From positions 62,001 to 126,000 of the forward strand of contig LVAJ01000027.1 in the NCBI GenBank assembly GCA_001603005.1: DNA of 64,000 bases, written 5' to 3'. Both the position numbers and the translations under genes were made by a program. Shown here one piece after another: positions 16,516 through 25,568 of the stretch. Position 1 is the stretch's first letter. Each line of letters begins with the position of its first letter. Source of the stretch: Clostridiales bacterium Firm_04. GTDB lineage: Bacteria; Bacillota; Clostridia; Oscillospirales; Ruminococcaceae. Below the pieces are notes generated by a model. That model saw only the letters and a program-made list of their open reading frames with translations. It was not told the DNA's origin and did not search any database.

Positions 16516-17192
16516 ATGCACACATTGCCGTCATTGAGGACGAACCGGATATCAGCCGGATCCTGACGGATTATCTGCAAAAAAACGGCTGTACGACTGC
16601 GGCGGCATTTGACGGGCTTTCGGCGGCGGAGCTGCTGAAACGGGAGCAGTTTGATCTTGTGCTCATGGATCTGATGCTGCCGAACATCAGCGGAGAGGTG
16701 CTGCTTGCCGATCTGCGGAAGCATTCGGATACGCCGGTGATCGTCATTTCGGCAAAATCCATGCTGGAAACGCGGCTCGATGTGCTGCGGCTCGGCGCGG
16801 ATGACTATATCCTGAAGCCGTTCGATCTCAATGAGGTGCTGGTGCGCATTGAGGTGGTGCTGCGGCGGACGGGCGGTTTGCAGCAGGCGCCGGAAGTGCT
16901 CTCTTACCGCGATCTGCGGTATTATTTGCAGGAAAACCGCGTCAGCTGGCAGGATCAGCCGGTTTCGCTGACCGCAAAGGAGCTGCAATTGCTGCGGCTG
17001 TTCCTTGAATATCCGAAAAAGGTATTCTCAAAGGCGAATCTCTATGAATCGGTCTGGCAGGCGGAATACTGCTATGAGGACAACACGGTGAATGTCCATG
17101 TCAGCAATCTGCGGAACAAGCTGAAAAAGGCGACCGGACTGGATCTGATCGAAACGGTCTGGGGCATCGGCTACCGGCTGCGGGAGGTGTGA
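16512..17192 (+). CDS. OmpR-family response regulator (two-component system 1)
   Basis: 226 residues: receiver domain 1-120 with acidic pocket E9-D10-E11, phosphoacceptor D53 (V-L-M-D-L-M-L-P), and K in Y-I-L-K-P-F; winged-helix DNA-binding domain from ~130 (L-T-A-K-E-L-Q-L-L-R-L-F-L, V-N-V-H-V-S-N-L-R-N-K-L, W-G-I-G-Y-R-L). Overlaps the phosphopantetheinyl transferase gene by four bases and is followed one base later by its kinase. Signal unknown. Confidence 0.93.
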   Translation: MNAHIAVIEDEPDISRILTDYLQKNGCTTAAAFDGLSAAELLKREQFDLVLMDLMLPNISGEVLLADLRKHSDTPVIVISAKSMLETRLDVLRLGADDYILKPFDLNEVLVRIEVVLRRTGGLQQAPEVLSYRDLRYYLQENRVSWQDQPVSLTAKELQLLRLFLEYPKKVFSKANLYESVWQAEYCYEDNTVNVHVSNLRNKLKKATGLDLIETVWGIGYRLREV

Positions 17193-17193
17193 G

Positions 17194-18102
17194 ATGCAGC
17201 GCGATATCATTTGCGGGATGCTTGCGCTTGCGGTGCTGTTCCTGATGATCCGGCTGCTCCGGATCCGGCGTCAGTTGCGCAGCATTGCCGCCGAACTGCG
17301 CAGGACACGTGATCAGGACTACAACCGCAAGCTGACGGTTCCGCTGTTTGACCGCGCGCTCAATGAAGCGGCAGCAGAGATCAATCACAATCTGGATTAT
17401 CAGCAGCAGCGCAAGCTTGCGGCGGAGCTGGCAGAGCAGCGGCTGCGGCAGTCGGTCTCGGACATTGCACATGATCTGCGCACGCCGATGACCGTCATCA
17501 GGGGCAATCTGCAGCTGATCGAGCAGAGTGAGCAGCTGACGCCTGCGGGCAGAGAGCAGCTTGCCGTATGCAGCGAAAAAGTCAGCGTGCTCAAAAAAAT
17601 GGCGGATGATTTCTTTGAACTGTCCGTGCTGGAAAGCGACAGCAGCAAGGTCCCGCTGCAAAAGGTCAGCCTGACCGCGGTGCTGATGCAGTTCATCGCC
17701 GATCATGAAGCGGTCATCCGGATGCATGAACTGGAGCCGGATATTCAGTTTCCGGCGCAGACGGTCTATGTCATGGCGGATCCGGAGATGCTGAACCGCA
17801 TGCTGGAGAATCTGCTGAACAATACGCTGCGCTATGCAAAGGGCAGTTTTGCGCTCCGGCTGGAACCGGACGGCGCGGTCTTTGAAAATGACGTGGAGAG
17901 CGCGAAGCTGCCGGATCCGTCGCGCATGTTCGAGCGCAGCTACCGTGCGGATGCATCGCGCAGCAGCGGCAGTGCAGGGCTGGGGCTGTATATTGTCCGG
18001 CTGCTCGCGGAAAAACAGCAGGCAGAGGCATCTGCGGTGCTTTCCGGCAGTCAGCTTTCGATCCGGCTGCGGTTTCAGCGTGCGCCGGAGCGGAGCATCT
18101 GA
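17194..18102 (+). CDS. sensor histidine kinase (two-component system 1)
   Basis: 302 residues. One N-terminal membrane segment (~5-22) with almost no extracellular part, a linker helix, the dimerisation/phosphoacceptor box S-D-I-A-H-D-L-R-T-P with His93, and the ATPase domain with N-box E-N-L-L-N-N-T-L-R-Y-A and G-box S-A-G-L-G-L-Y-I-V. The absence of a sensing domain resembles intramembrane-sensing kinases that work with ABC transporters. GAGGTG lies just before the ATG. Confidence 0.92.
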   Translation: MQRDIICGMLALAVLFLMIRLLRIRRQLRSIAAELRRTRDQDYNRKLTVPLFDRALNEAAAEINHNLDYQQQRKLAAELAEQRLRQSVSDIAHDLRTPMTVIRGNLQLIEQSEQLTPAGREQLAVCSEKVSVLKKMADDFFELSVLESDSSKVPLQKVSLTAVLMQFIADHEAVIRMHELEPDIQFPAQTVYVMADPEMLNRMLENLLNNTLRYAKGSFALRLEPDGAVFENDVESAKLPDPSRMFERSYRADASRSSGSAGLGLYIVRLLAEKQQAEASAVLSGSQLSIRLRFQRAPERSI

Positions 18103-18112
18103 AAATCGCAGG

Positions 18113-18148
18113 AACGATGCATTTCTCATGCGGGGATGCATCGTTTTT
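18113..18148 (+). terminator. terminator after two-component system 1
   Basis: AACGATGCAT (18113-18122) pairs with ATGCATCGTT (18136-18145), followed by TTTTT. Confidence 0.85.
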
Positions 18149-18150
18149 CA

Positions 18151-18172
18151 TGCGCCTGCGCCTGCGCCTGCG
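18151..18172. repeat. hexanucleotide repeat (TGCGCC, 3.7 copies)
   Basis: TGCGCC occurs three full times plus TGCG, directly before the operator-like block. Confidence 0.8.
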
Positions 18173-18174
18173 AA

Positions 18175-18210
18175 TTTACATTTTGTTTACCTCACGATGA
18201 ATACTTGATG
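18175..18210 (+). promoter_or_regulatory. TTTAC direct-repeat operator block, site 1
   Basis: TTTACATTTTGTTTAC (two TTTAC half-sites, 11-base period), then eight bases, then GAATACTTGATG. The same halves with the same eight-base spacing occur at 21942-21977. The period of one helical turn is the usual layout for OmpR-family response-regulator binding, and the neighbouring regulator (19841) is the natural candidate. Confidence 0.65.
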
Positions 18211-18241
18211 TATTCCGCTGCGGTATCATATCCATAGTGAA

Positions 18242-18270
18242 TTGCAATTTCCGCCGGATTATGGTATACT
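18242..18270 (+). promoter_or_regulatory. promoter of the lipoprotein gene
   Basis: TTGCAA and TATACT with a 17-base spacer, ending 22 bases before the ATG at 18293 and followed by AAAGGAG. Confidence 0.75.
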
Positions 18271-18292
18271 GAGATGCAAAGGAGTACAGAAC

Positions 18293-19828
18293 ATGAAAAA
18301 GATGAGATTTTTTGCAGCGGCAATGGCGATGCTGCTGCTGACCGCCTGTGCAGAGAATCCCGATGCGGATATCATCGTGCACAAGGATCTGGACAAGCTG
18401 ATCGACGAGGCGCAGCAGACCGGTGAAAGCAAAGCAGAGGTCGAGGATCTTCAGCAGTACGATCATTATGCCGCCGATCTGACAAATGAGGGGCTTCATG
18501 TGAAGGTGCATGCGGATGCCGACGTGGATATCCCGCAGACGGACAAGCTTTCGGTTTTTCGCGTGAAGCAGCATGATTTCACGAATGAAGACGTCGAAAA
18601 ATTCCGTCGTGCATTCTTCGGCGATGCAGAGGTCTATGACGGCTTTCTCATGGGGCAGGAGACAAAAGCGGATTTGGAACCGCAGATCGCGAGTGCCCGC
18701 GCCGTGCTGGAAGCGGAAGCTGCCCGTGTGCCGAAAGACGACGGTGAAGCGCATGACCATGAAATCTTGATGCAGGAAAACCAGCATTATCTCGATGAAT
18801 TGCAGGCAAAGTATGAAGCGGCGCCCGTTGAGCCGGCGCGTGTCCCGACAGACGGCAAACTGCAAAATGCCGCAGAAAAGCTCGCATCCGGTGAAAATCA
18901 GAGCTACTGGGAATGGCAGACCGGTCTCGGATGCAGGGAAGCCGCAGACATGCGGACAGAAGACAATCACGCGGCGCTCTATGTGCAGAACAATCCCAAT
19001 TACAGCAACTATATCGCATATTCTGCAACACCGCTCGGAACGGAGTTCATGACCGTGCTCGGCGGCGGACATTATCTGCAGCAGACGAGCCGGCAGAACG
19101 GTTCGGATATTCCGCTGCTGGACGACGGTGCAGAGGAAGACACCGTGTTCACGCCGATCCCGGATGACAGCGCAGCGCTTTCGCAGGAAGATGCGCAGAA
19201 GCAGGCAGAGGAATTTCTGCACAAGGTCGGCATGGATGATTTTGCATTCAGCGAGGGCGGAAAGTATCAGGTCCGGCTTGATCTGCGCCGGAGCGACGGG
19301 AACGAGTATACGCAGACCTGTTATGTGCTGCAGTATTTCCGCTGCTTTGACGGCGTGATGCTCGATCAGGTGAGCGGCATGAAATCGGAAGAAGGCTGGG
19401 AAGGCGAAGATTACCGCAAGCAGCTGTGGCCCGGCGAAATGGTCGAATTTATGGTGAATGATACGGGCATTGTCGGCTTCTGCTGGAATGCGGCGCTGGA
19501 GATCGTGGAAACCGTCGTCGATCATGCCGCGCTGAAACCGTTCGACACGGTCACTGCGACCTTTGAGCAGATGATGCCGATGACCGGCGCGAGCAATGAT
19601 CCGGAGCATATCGGCATTGACATCGACATTGACCGCGTGACGCTGACATACAGCCGCATCAGCGAAAAGGACAGCTTTGATACGGGACTGGTCGTGCCGG
19701 TCTGGGGATTCCGCGGCAAGTGCAAAGAGGTTGTGGAAGGATTCGGTCAGGAACCGTATCCTTATGGTACACAAATGGCGATCAATGCGATCGACGGCTC
19801 GGTGATAAACGGTACACTTGGCTATTAA
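18293..19828 (+). CDS. secreted lipoprotein of unknown function (two-component-linked)
   Basis: 511 residues. N-terminal lipoprotein signal with lipobox L-L-T-A-C (Cys ~19), so the mature protein is anchored on the outer face. The rest is soluble with alternating helical and beta regions; residues ~280-500 (Q-E-D-A-Q-K-Q-A-E-E-F; L-Q-Y-F-R-C-F-D-G-V; V-W-G-F-R-G) resemble tandem PepSY/YcnI-like or DUF6034-type sensor lipoproteins, but I cannot name it firmly. It sits 12 bases upstream of a response regulator and kinase, which suggests that it modulates their signal. Confidence 0.7.
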   Translation: MKKMRFFAAAMAMLLLTACAENPDADIIVHKDLDKLIDEAQQTGESKAEVEDLQQYDHYAADLTNEGLHVKVHADADVDIPQTDKLSVFRVKQHDFTNEDVEKFRRAFFGDAEVYDGFLMGQETKADLEPQIASARAVLEAEAARVPKDDGEAHDHEILMQENQHYLDELQAKYEAAPVEPARVPTDGKLQNAAEKLASGENQSYWEWQTGLGCREAADMRTEDNHAALYVQNNPNYSNYIAYSATPLGTEFMTVLGGGHYLQQTSRQNGSDIPLLDDGAEEDTVFTPIPDDSAALSQEDAQKQAEEFLHKVGMDDFAFSEGGKYQVRLDLRRSDGNEYTQTCYVLQYFRCFDGVMLDQVSGMKSEEGWEGEDYRKQLWPGEMVEFMVNDTGIVGFCWNAALEIVETVVDHAALKPFDTVTATFEQMMPMTGASNDPEHIGIDIDIDRVTLTYSRISEKDSFDTGLVVPVWGFRGKCKEVVEGFGQEPYPYGTQMAINAIDGSVINGTLGY

Positions 19829-19840
19829 AGGAGAAAACGA

Positions 19841-20506
19841 ATGGCAAAACGAATCCTGATCGCAGAGGATGATACTGCGATCGCACGCCTGATTGCAATG
19901 AATCTGAAAGCGGCGGGCATGGAGCCCGTGCTCTTTCCGGACGGGGAAGCGGCAGCGCAGTCCTTGCCTGCCGATCACCGCTACGATCTGGCGCTGCTTG
20001 ATATTATGATGCCGAAAAAGGACGGCTTTGCGCTGTTTCAGGATATCAAACCCTATGGGATACCGGTGATCTTCCTGACCGCGAAGGACGATCTGGATTC
20101 CAAGATCACCGGTTTGCAGGACGGTGCCGAGAATTACATCGTCAAGCCGTTTGAGATGCTCGAACTGCTCGTGCGCATGGAAAAGGTCATGAGCCGCAGC
20201 CGTCAGCCCGCAGACACACTGGAAGTCTGCGGGCTGACGGTGCGTCTGGATGAGCACCGCGTTCTGCGCGGCGATACGGAGATCCCGCTGAAGCCGATGG
20301 AATTTGAACTGCTGGTCGTGCTGATGCAGCACAAGAACACGGCGATCTCGCGCGAGGATCTGCTCGCTATGGTCTGGGGCGTGAACTATCTCGGCGAAAC
20401 GCGCACGGTCGATGTGCATATCGGGCAGCTCCGCAAGAAGCTCGGTCTGCAAACCAACATTGTGACCGTCCCGAAGGTCGGCTACCGGTTAGAGGAAAGC
20501 GTATGA
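19841..20506 (+). CDS. OmpR-family response regulator (two-component system 2)
   Basis: 221 residues. Receiver with E9-D10-D11, phosphoacceptor D54 (A-L-L-D-I-M-M-P) and K in Y-I-V-K-P-F; winged-helix output from ~125 (L-K-P-M-E-F-E-L-L-V-V-L-M, V-D-V-H-I-G-Q-L-R-K-K-L, V-P-K-V-G-Y-R-L). Overlaps its kinase by four bases. It is flanked on both sides by copies of the TTTAC direct-repeat block, which are therefore likely targets. Confidence 0.93.
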   Translation: MAKRILIAEDDTAIARLIAMNLKAAGMEPVLFPDGEAAAQSLPADHRYDLALLDIMMPKKDGFALFQDIKPYGIPVIFLTAKDDLDSKITGLQDGAENYIVKPFEMLELLVRMEKVMSRSRQPADTLEVCGLTVRLDEHRVLRGDTEIPLKPMEFELLVVLMQHKNTAISREDLLAMVWGVNYLGETRTVDVHIGQLRKKLGLQTNIVTVPKVGYRLEESV

Positions 20507-21867
20507 AGCTGCGTACAAAAATCACCGCGATCGCGGCGCTTGTGATCCTGCTTGCAGCGGCGGTCGGCGACAGCGCGATCTGGATGATCTGCCGCAGAGT
20601 CCTGCTGCGGGAAGCGAAGCAGACTGCATTGCGTGAGATCACGGTTTTGCAGACAGATCTGGAACGGCTGCAAACGCAGAACGGCAGATGCCTGAATGAT
20701 TCCGAGCTGCAATATTATTTCAAGCAGCGCGGCGATGATTATGCGATCTGCATGCGCATGGATACGATGCTGTACAATCAGACGGTCCTGACCGCGGAAG
20801 ATCTGCACAGCATCGGCGATATGGTCTATGGGGAGAATGCGGTCGGCGAACTGAAAATCGGGCGCCGTCCGGTGCTGGCAGCGGGAAGTGTTCTGCAGCA
20901 GGCGTATGATTCCGTCAGACTGTACCGCGTGACGGATCTTGCGCCGGTGACGCGCCGGCTGCGGCTGCTGGCGCTCGGAATGGCGGGCGTGCTGCTTGCC
21001 GTCGGGATTCCGGCATTGCTCCTGCTGTATCTGCTGATGCGCCGGACGCTGAAACCGCTCGGCATGCTCTCGGAACGTGCAAAGCAGATCGCGGCGGGCG
21101 CATATGACGAACGTGCGCAGGCATCCGGCGCAGACGAGGTCGGGATGCTCGCGGCGGATTTCAACAGAATGGCGGATGCCGTGCAGGAGAAAATTGCCGC
21201 GCTGACGGATTCCGAGCAGCGGAAAACGATGTTCATGGCAGATTTTTCGCATGAGCTGAAAACGCCGCTGACTGCGATCTCGGGCTATGCGCAGACGCTC
21301 CGCACGGTGAAGCTTTCGGATGATGACAAAGAAGAAGCGCTCGGCTATATCTACTCGGAGAGCCGCCGGCTTGACCGTCTTGCAAAGAAAATGATGCGGC
21401 TGATGCAGCTTGACCGCACGGAATCTCTGCAAATGACGGAGATCGGCTGTGCGGAGCTGCTGGATGCAGTCGCAGCGACCTGCAAGCCGAATGCGGCACA
21501 GAAGGGGATCACGCTGCAAATTGCAAACAGTGCGGGAACGGTGCGCGGCGATTTTGACCTGCTGCATGATGCGCTCTGCAATCTGACGGAGAATGCAGTG
21601 AAGGCGAGCGAATCCGGACAGACGGTCACGTTCCGCGCGGAAAACGGGTGCATTACCGTGCAGGACGAGGGCTGCGGCATTCCGCAGGACGAGATCAAAA
21701 ATCTGACCGAGCCGTTTTACATGGTGGACAAATCACGCAGCCGGAGTGCAGGCGGCGCAGGTCTTGGGCTGTCGATCGTCCGGCAGATCGTTACGCTGCA
21801 CGGCGCCGAAATGACGATCGAAAGCGAGCTCGGCAAGGGCACAGCGATCACGCTGCATTTTCGGTAA
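20503..21867 (+). CDS. sensor histidine kinase (two-component system 2)
   Basis: 454 residues: membrane segment ~8-28, extracytoplasmic sensor ~30-155, second membrane segment ~160-185, HAMP linker (~185-240; L-K-P-L-G-M-L-S-E-R-A-K-Q-I-A-A-G), phosphoacceptor H250 in D-F-S-H-E-L-K-T-P, ATPase domain with N-box and G-A-G-L-G-L-S-I-V. A standard two-transmembrane kinase that senses something outside the cell. The upstream lipoprotein is a candidate signal partner. Confidence 0.94.
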   Translation: MKLRTKITAIAALVILLAAAVGDSAIWMICRRVLLREAKQTALREITVLQTDLERLQTQNGRCLNDSELQYYFKQRGDDYAICMRMDTMLYNQTVLTAEDLHSIGDMVYGENAVGELKIGRRPVLAAGSVLQQAYDSVRLYRVTDLAPVTRRLRLLALGMAGVLLAVGIPALLLLYLLMRRTLKPLGMLSERAKQIAAGAYDERAQASGADEVGMLAADFNRMADAVQEKIAALTDSEQRKTMFMADFSHELKTPLTAISGYAQTLRTVKLSDDDKEEALGYIYSESRRLDRLAKKMMRLMQLDRTESLQMTEIGCAELLDAVAATCKPNAAQKGITLQIANSAGTVRGDFDLLHDALCNLTENAVKASESGQTVTFRAENGCITVQDEGCGIPQDEIKNLTEPFYMVDKSRSRSAGGAGLGLSIVRQIVTLHGAEMTIESELGKGTAITLHFR

Positions 21868-21941
21868 AATTTCGCGGTCGGGAAGTAACGCCTGTGTTTC
21901 AGTCAGCTGACATTCCCGTAACGGCTGTCGGCACTGCCGAC

Positions 21942-21977
21942 TTTACATTTTGTTTACACGATGCTGAATACTTGATG
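21942..21977 (+). promoter_or_regulatory. TTTAC direct-repeat operator block, site 2
   Basis: TTTACA-TTTTG-TTTACA, a perfect direct repeat with 11-base period, followed eight bases later by GAATACTTGATG, exactly as at site 1. It stands upstream of the ABC-exporter operon that starts at 22033. Confidence 0.7.
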
Positions 21978-21981
21978 CATG

Positions 21982-22015
21982 AAGCTCTGTTATCATATTG
22001 ATAACAGAGCTTTTT
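21982..22015 (+). terminator. perfect 14-bp hairpin with T-run before the ABC operon
   Basis: AAGCTCTGTTATCA (21982-21995) and TGATAACAGAGCTT (21999-22012) form a perfect stem with a three-base loop, followed by TTTTT. It ends 18 bases before the next ATG. It may simply terminate the kinase transcript or act as an attenuator for transcripts begun at the block just upstream. Confidence 0.75.
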
Positions 22016-22032
22016 GTATTGGAGGTGCGTGC

Positions 22033-22656
22033 ATGAACAGTTTCTTCAGCGATCTGTACCGTGCGATCCGGTCGCTGCCGTTTCTGTGCGCTGTGATCTT
22101 ACAGATCTTGATTTTGCAGTACAGCGGCGCGGAGAGCGAGCTTTACCGCATGAGCGTTCCGCTGGTCTGCACATTCCCGTTTTCCTGCGCTTGGCTGGAC
22201 GAATCCCGCAGCGGGTTCACGCGGCTTGCGCTGCACCGCACATCGCTGTTCTGGTACATCGCCGGAAAATTCACTGCCTGCACGGTTTCCGGCGGGCTGT
22301 GCGAGCTGCTTGCCGCCGTCATATGCGGCATATGGAACAAAACCGGAATGCCGCAGAATCTCCCGCTGATCTTCTGGTGCGCGGCATTCTGGGCGGGGAT
22401 TTCGGCGCTGCTTGCAGCCGCATCGGAAAGCAAATATTCCGCATACGGCGGCGCATTTGTGATCTGTTATTTTCTCGTGATCCTGCATGAGCGATACTGG
22501 AAAACCTGTTACTATCTCGATCCGTTTGAGTGGCTGTCGCCGCAGAAAAACTGGATGTTCGGGCAGGACAGCGTGCAGATCATGCTTTGCGGCATGACGC
22601 TGCTGACCGGTCTGCTCTACGCGTGTATTCTGGAAAGGAGGCTTTCGCATGGCTGA
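22033..22656 (+). CDS. ABC-exporter membrane subunit (permease 1 of operon 22-26 kb)
   Basis: 207 residues with five or six hydrophobic segments and no soluble domain, like a short ABC-2-type permease half. N-terminus F-F-S-D-L-Y-R-A-I-R-S-L-P is an amphipathic helix as in such permeases. GGAGGTG lies five bases before the ATG. It overlaps the next permease gene by eight bases. The substrate is not predictable; the linked two-component system suggests an envelope-stress or peptide-export role. Confidence 0.75.
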   Translation: MNSFFSDLYRAIRSLPFLCAVILQILILQYSGAESELYRMSVPLVCTFPFSCAWLDESRSGFTRLALHRTSLFWYIAGKFTACTVSGGLCELLAAVICGIWNKTGMPQNLPLIFWCAAFWAGISALLAAASESKYSAYGGAFVICYFLVILHERYWKTCYYLDPFEWLSPQKNWMFGQDSVQIMLCGMTLLTGLLYACILERRLSHG

Positions 22657-23545
22657 CGGAATCCGGCAGATCCTGCTGCTGACAGCGGTGAATTTCCGGC
22701 GCTGGCGCAGATCGCCGCAGATCTGGCTTGCATTCGGGCTCGGCTTTGTGGCATGCTTTCTGCTGACGAACAAGACCGTGCTGTTCGCGCAGGAGCAGGG
22801 CACGGTCATGCAGCTTTTTGAGCCGTTTATCTGGACATTCGGCGATGCAAAATCCATTCTGCTGATCTCGCTCTGCCTGCTGCTGCTGTTCGCGGATATG
22901 CCGAGTCTCGGCGCAGAGGTGCCGCTCATGCTGATCCGCACGACGCGCCGCCGCTGGATGACGGCACAGATCTTGTATCTTGCGCTGGCAACGGTCATTT
23001 TCACGGCATTTCTGCTGCTTGCAAGCTGCGTCCTCTGTGCGCAGTACGGCTATCCGGCAAACATCTGGAGCGAGACCGCCGCAATTCTCAGCTATTCGCC
23101 GATCGGGCAGAAGGTCGCAGTTCCGGCGTTTATCAAGGTGCTGGAGCTGACCTTCCCCTATCCCTGCACCGTACATATTTTCCTGCTGATGCTGGGATAT
23201 TCGATGACGCTCAGCGGGCTGATGTTCCTCGGCAATCTGCTGCGCGCGCGGCTCGGCATGGTGCTCGGCATCGCATTCAGCGGCTTCGGACTGTTCCTCA
23301 ATCCGAATATCATTACGGAGTGGTTTCACCTGTCGGTCTACCAGTCGCGCATGGCAAATATCCTGTTCGGCTGGCTGTCGCCGCTCAATCACGCGACTTA
23401 TTACATGCACAATTTCGGTTATGACAACCTGCCGCGGCTGAAAACATCGTACCTGATTTTTGCGGCGGCATCGCTGATATTATTCGCACTGGCATTTTGG
23501 CGTTCCAAAAAATACGCCTTCTGCTTTACGGGAACGGAGAGATGA
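22649..23545 (+). CDS. ABC-exporter membrane subunit (permease 2)
   Basis: 298 residues, six or so membrane segments with an extracellular loop in the middle (~residues 125-170), again starting with a cytoplasmic amphipathic helix (N-F-R-R-W-R-R-S-P-Q). Overlaps the previous gene by eight bases and the ATPase gene by four, so the three are translationally coupled. Looks like an ABC-2 permease; no family-specific motif recognised. Confidence 0.75.
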   Translation: MADGIRQILLLTAVNFRRWRRSPQIWLAFGLGFVACFLLTNKTVLFAQEQGTVMQLFEPFIWTFGDAKSILLISLCLLLLFADMPSLGAEVPLMLIRTTRRRWMTAQILYLALATVIFTAFLLLASCVLCAQYGYPANIWSETAAILSYSPIGQKVAVPAFIKVLELTFPYPCTVHIFLLMLGYSMTLSGLMFLGNLLRARLGMVLGIAFSGFGLFLNPNIITEWFHLSVYQSRMANILFGWLSPLNHATYYMHNFGYDNLPRLKTSYLIFAAASLILFALAFWRSKKYAFCFTGTER

Positions 23546-24183
23546 AAATGAACGAAAATACAGGGATTTCAGTATCTCATGTCTATAAATCCTTCGGGAA
23601 GGAGACTGTCCTGCGCGATGTGTCGCTGACTGTCGGCAGGGGAGAGATCGCAGGGCTTGTCGGGAACAACGGCAGCGGCAAGACCGTGTTGATGAAGTGC
23701 ATCTGCGGCTTTCTGAAGCCGGAGCGCGGCGAGATCACAGTCTGCGGCAGGCGCATCGGCAAGGACTGCGATTTTCCGCAGAATCTCGGTCTCATCATCG
23801 AAACGCCGGGATTTCTGCCGTCGATGTCCGGTTACCGCAATCTGCGGACGCTTGCGGCATTGCGCGGCATCATCGGCAAAGCGGAGATCACGGAAACGCT
23901 GCGCCGCGTCGGGCTGTATGAAGCGCGGCACAAATCCGTCTCGAAATATTCGCTCGGCATGCGGCAGCGGCTCGGCATCGCGCAGGCGATCATGGAAAAT
24001 CCCGATGTGCTGATCCTCGATGAGCCGTTCAATGCGCTGGATGCAAAGGCAGTCGGGGAGATGCGCACGCTGCTGCTCGATCTGAAATCGCAGGGCAAAA
24101 CGATTCTCCTTGCGAGCCATAACGCAGAGGACATCCGTGCGCTCTGCGATCATGTTCATGAAATGGAGGTGCATGTCTCATGA
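23542..24183 (+). CDS. ABC transporter ATP-binding protein
   Basis: 213 residues: Walker A G-N-N-G-S-G-K-T (~38-45), signature Y-S-L-G-M-R-Q-R-L-G-I (~130), Walker B V-L-I-L-D-E-P-F-N-A-L-D, H-switch S-H-N-A-E-D. It lacks the C-terminal extension seen in longer BcrA-type ATPases. Energises the two permeases encoded just before. Start is the ATG overlapping the previous stop, or a second ATG six bases later with better ribosome-site spacing. Confidence 0.92.
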   Translation: MKMNENTGISVSHVYKSFGKETVLRDVSLTVGRGEIAGLVGNNGSGKTVLMKCICGFLKPERGEITVCGRRIGKDCDFPQNLGLIIETPGFLPSMSGYRNLRTLAALRGIIGKAEITETLRRVGLYEARHKSVSKYSLGMRQRLGIAQAIMENPDVLILDEPFNALDAKAVGEMRTLLLDLKSQGKTILLASHNAEDIRALCDHVHEMEVHVS

Positions 24184-25568
24184 AGCTGCTTTCGATTTTG
24201 AGCGCATTGATCTGCGCGTGTCTGCTTGGAATTTCCGTGTCTGCGGATACGCTGCCGGAGCAGACAGCCGAACCGGAGCCGATCCTGCGTTCCGCGTCCC
24301 CGCTGCTGATCGACAATGCGCATGTTTATGCGCATATGCAGCAGAGCTATTCGCAGGGCTATGAGCCGGTCATTGAGGGCGATGATGCGGTGATCGTGCT
24401 GCCGCTGATCTGCGGGGATGATGAAAAGCCTGATTCTGTGCGCGTTTCCGTTACACCACTGCCGGATTCGCCGTTCATCGTGCGCAGCTATGAGCAGACC
24501 GTTCCGCTCGCCCTGCATGCCGATTCGGACGGCGCAGAGCATGAGATCTATCTTGCGGTATTCCGCCTTGCGATGCATGCGGAGCGCATGAACGGCAGCT
24601 ATCCGGTGCAGATCTTTGCGGGTGAACTCGGTTCCTATACGGTCTATGTCAACATCACGGACGGCAAAGATCCGAACGCGCAGGATCCCGCACCGGAGCC
24701 GGAGTCGTTCACTGAACCGCAGCCGGATCCGGCACCGAAAGAGGAGCCGGTCGTACTGATGCCGAAGATTCTGGTGCAGAATGTGACGGGCGGTGCGGTG
24801 CAGGCAGGCGGGACGGCGGAGCTGCATGTCATCCTGAAAAACACCTCGCGCACGGAAGCGCTGCAAAACCTGACCGTGACGGCATCTGCGCCGGAGTGCT
24901 TTTCGCTGGTCAGTGCGGATACGCTGTATTTTGAGCGTGTGCCGGCGAATGCGGAGTTTGAAGCGGTGTTCACCTGTCAGGCGGCGCCGGATGCGCCTGC
25001 GGGAGCCGTTTCGATGCCTTTGCAATTCGATTTTGCATACGGCAAGGGCATGACGGGTTCCGGCACGGGCAATGCGGGCATTCAGATCGGGCAGCCGGTG
25101 AAAATGTCGTTCCCGCAGGTCGTTCTGCCGGCAGAAGCGGTCGTATCCGACCGGCTGGAGCTGCATATTCAGGCGCTCAATCTCGGCGTGACCGCGGCGC
25201 AGAATGTCCGTGCAGAGCTGGTCTGTGACGGGCTGCTGCCGGAAGGTACGGCGTTTCTCGGAGCGGTCAGCGGCGGCACATCCGCAGAGACTCCGCTGGG
25301 CGTGCAGGTCACAGCGAAGCGCGGCGCGGAGCCCTACGGCGAATCGGAAGGGCAGATCATCTTCACATATGCGGATGAATCCGGCATGGAGCACACGGAA
25401 ACGCAGCATTTTACGATCATGCTGAAATCGCCGTTTTCCGAGCGCAGGGCGGAGCCGAAGCAGGCATCCCCGAAATACTGGCTGTGGATCATGGCAGGCA
25501 TCGGCGGCGGCATTCTGCTGCTTGCGGCGTATCTGTTTTTCCGGCACAGAAAGCGGGTGCAGGGATGA
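24180..25568 (+). CDS. surface protein with CARDB/NEW3-like beta domains and C-terminal anchor
   Basis: 462 residues: signal peptide (~1-22), a first beta domain, a Pro/Glu-rich linker (~165-195), two Ig-like domains of the CARDB/alpha-galactosidase-NEW3 kind (A-G-G-T-A-E-L-H-V-I-L-K-N-T-S-R-T at ~215; L-E-L-H-I-Q-A-L-N-L-G-V-T-A at ~325), then one membrane segment (~435-455) and a short basic tail. It overlaps the ATPase gene by four bases, so it is part of the transporter operon; probably an extracytoplasmic accessory protein. No enzyme motif seen. Confidence 0.75.
   Translation: MKLLSILSALICACLLGISVSADTLPEQTAEPEPILRSASPLLIDNAHVYAHMQQSYSQGYEPVIEGDDAVIVLPLICGDDEKPDSVRVSVTPLPDSPFIVRSYEQTVPLALHADSDGAEHEIYLAVFRLAMHAERMNGSYPVQIFAGELGSYTVYVNITDGKDPNAQDPAPEPESFTEPQPDPAPKEEPVVLMPKILVQNVTGGAVQAGGTAELHVILKNTSRTEALQNLTVTASAPECFSLVSADTLYFERVPANAEFEAVFTCQAAPDAPAGAVSMPLQFDFAYGKGMTGSGTGNAGIQIGQPVKMSFPQVVLPAEAVVSDRLELHIQALNLGVTAAQNVRAELVCDGLLPEGTAFLGAVSGGTSAETPLGVQVTAKRGAEPYGESEGQIIFTYADESGMEHTETQHFTIMLKSPFSERRAEPKQASPKYWLWIMAGIGGGILLLAAYLFFRHRKRVQG

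Noticed and set aside
18176..20452. 758-codon open frame on the minus strand
   Set aside because: Runs antisense through a lipoprotein gene and a response regulator with clear ribosome sites; composition rich in His/Arg/Cys as expected of an artefact.
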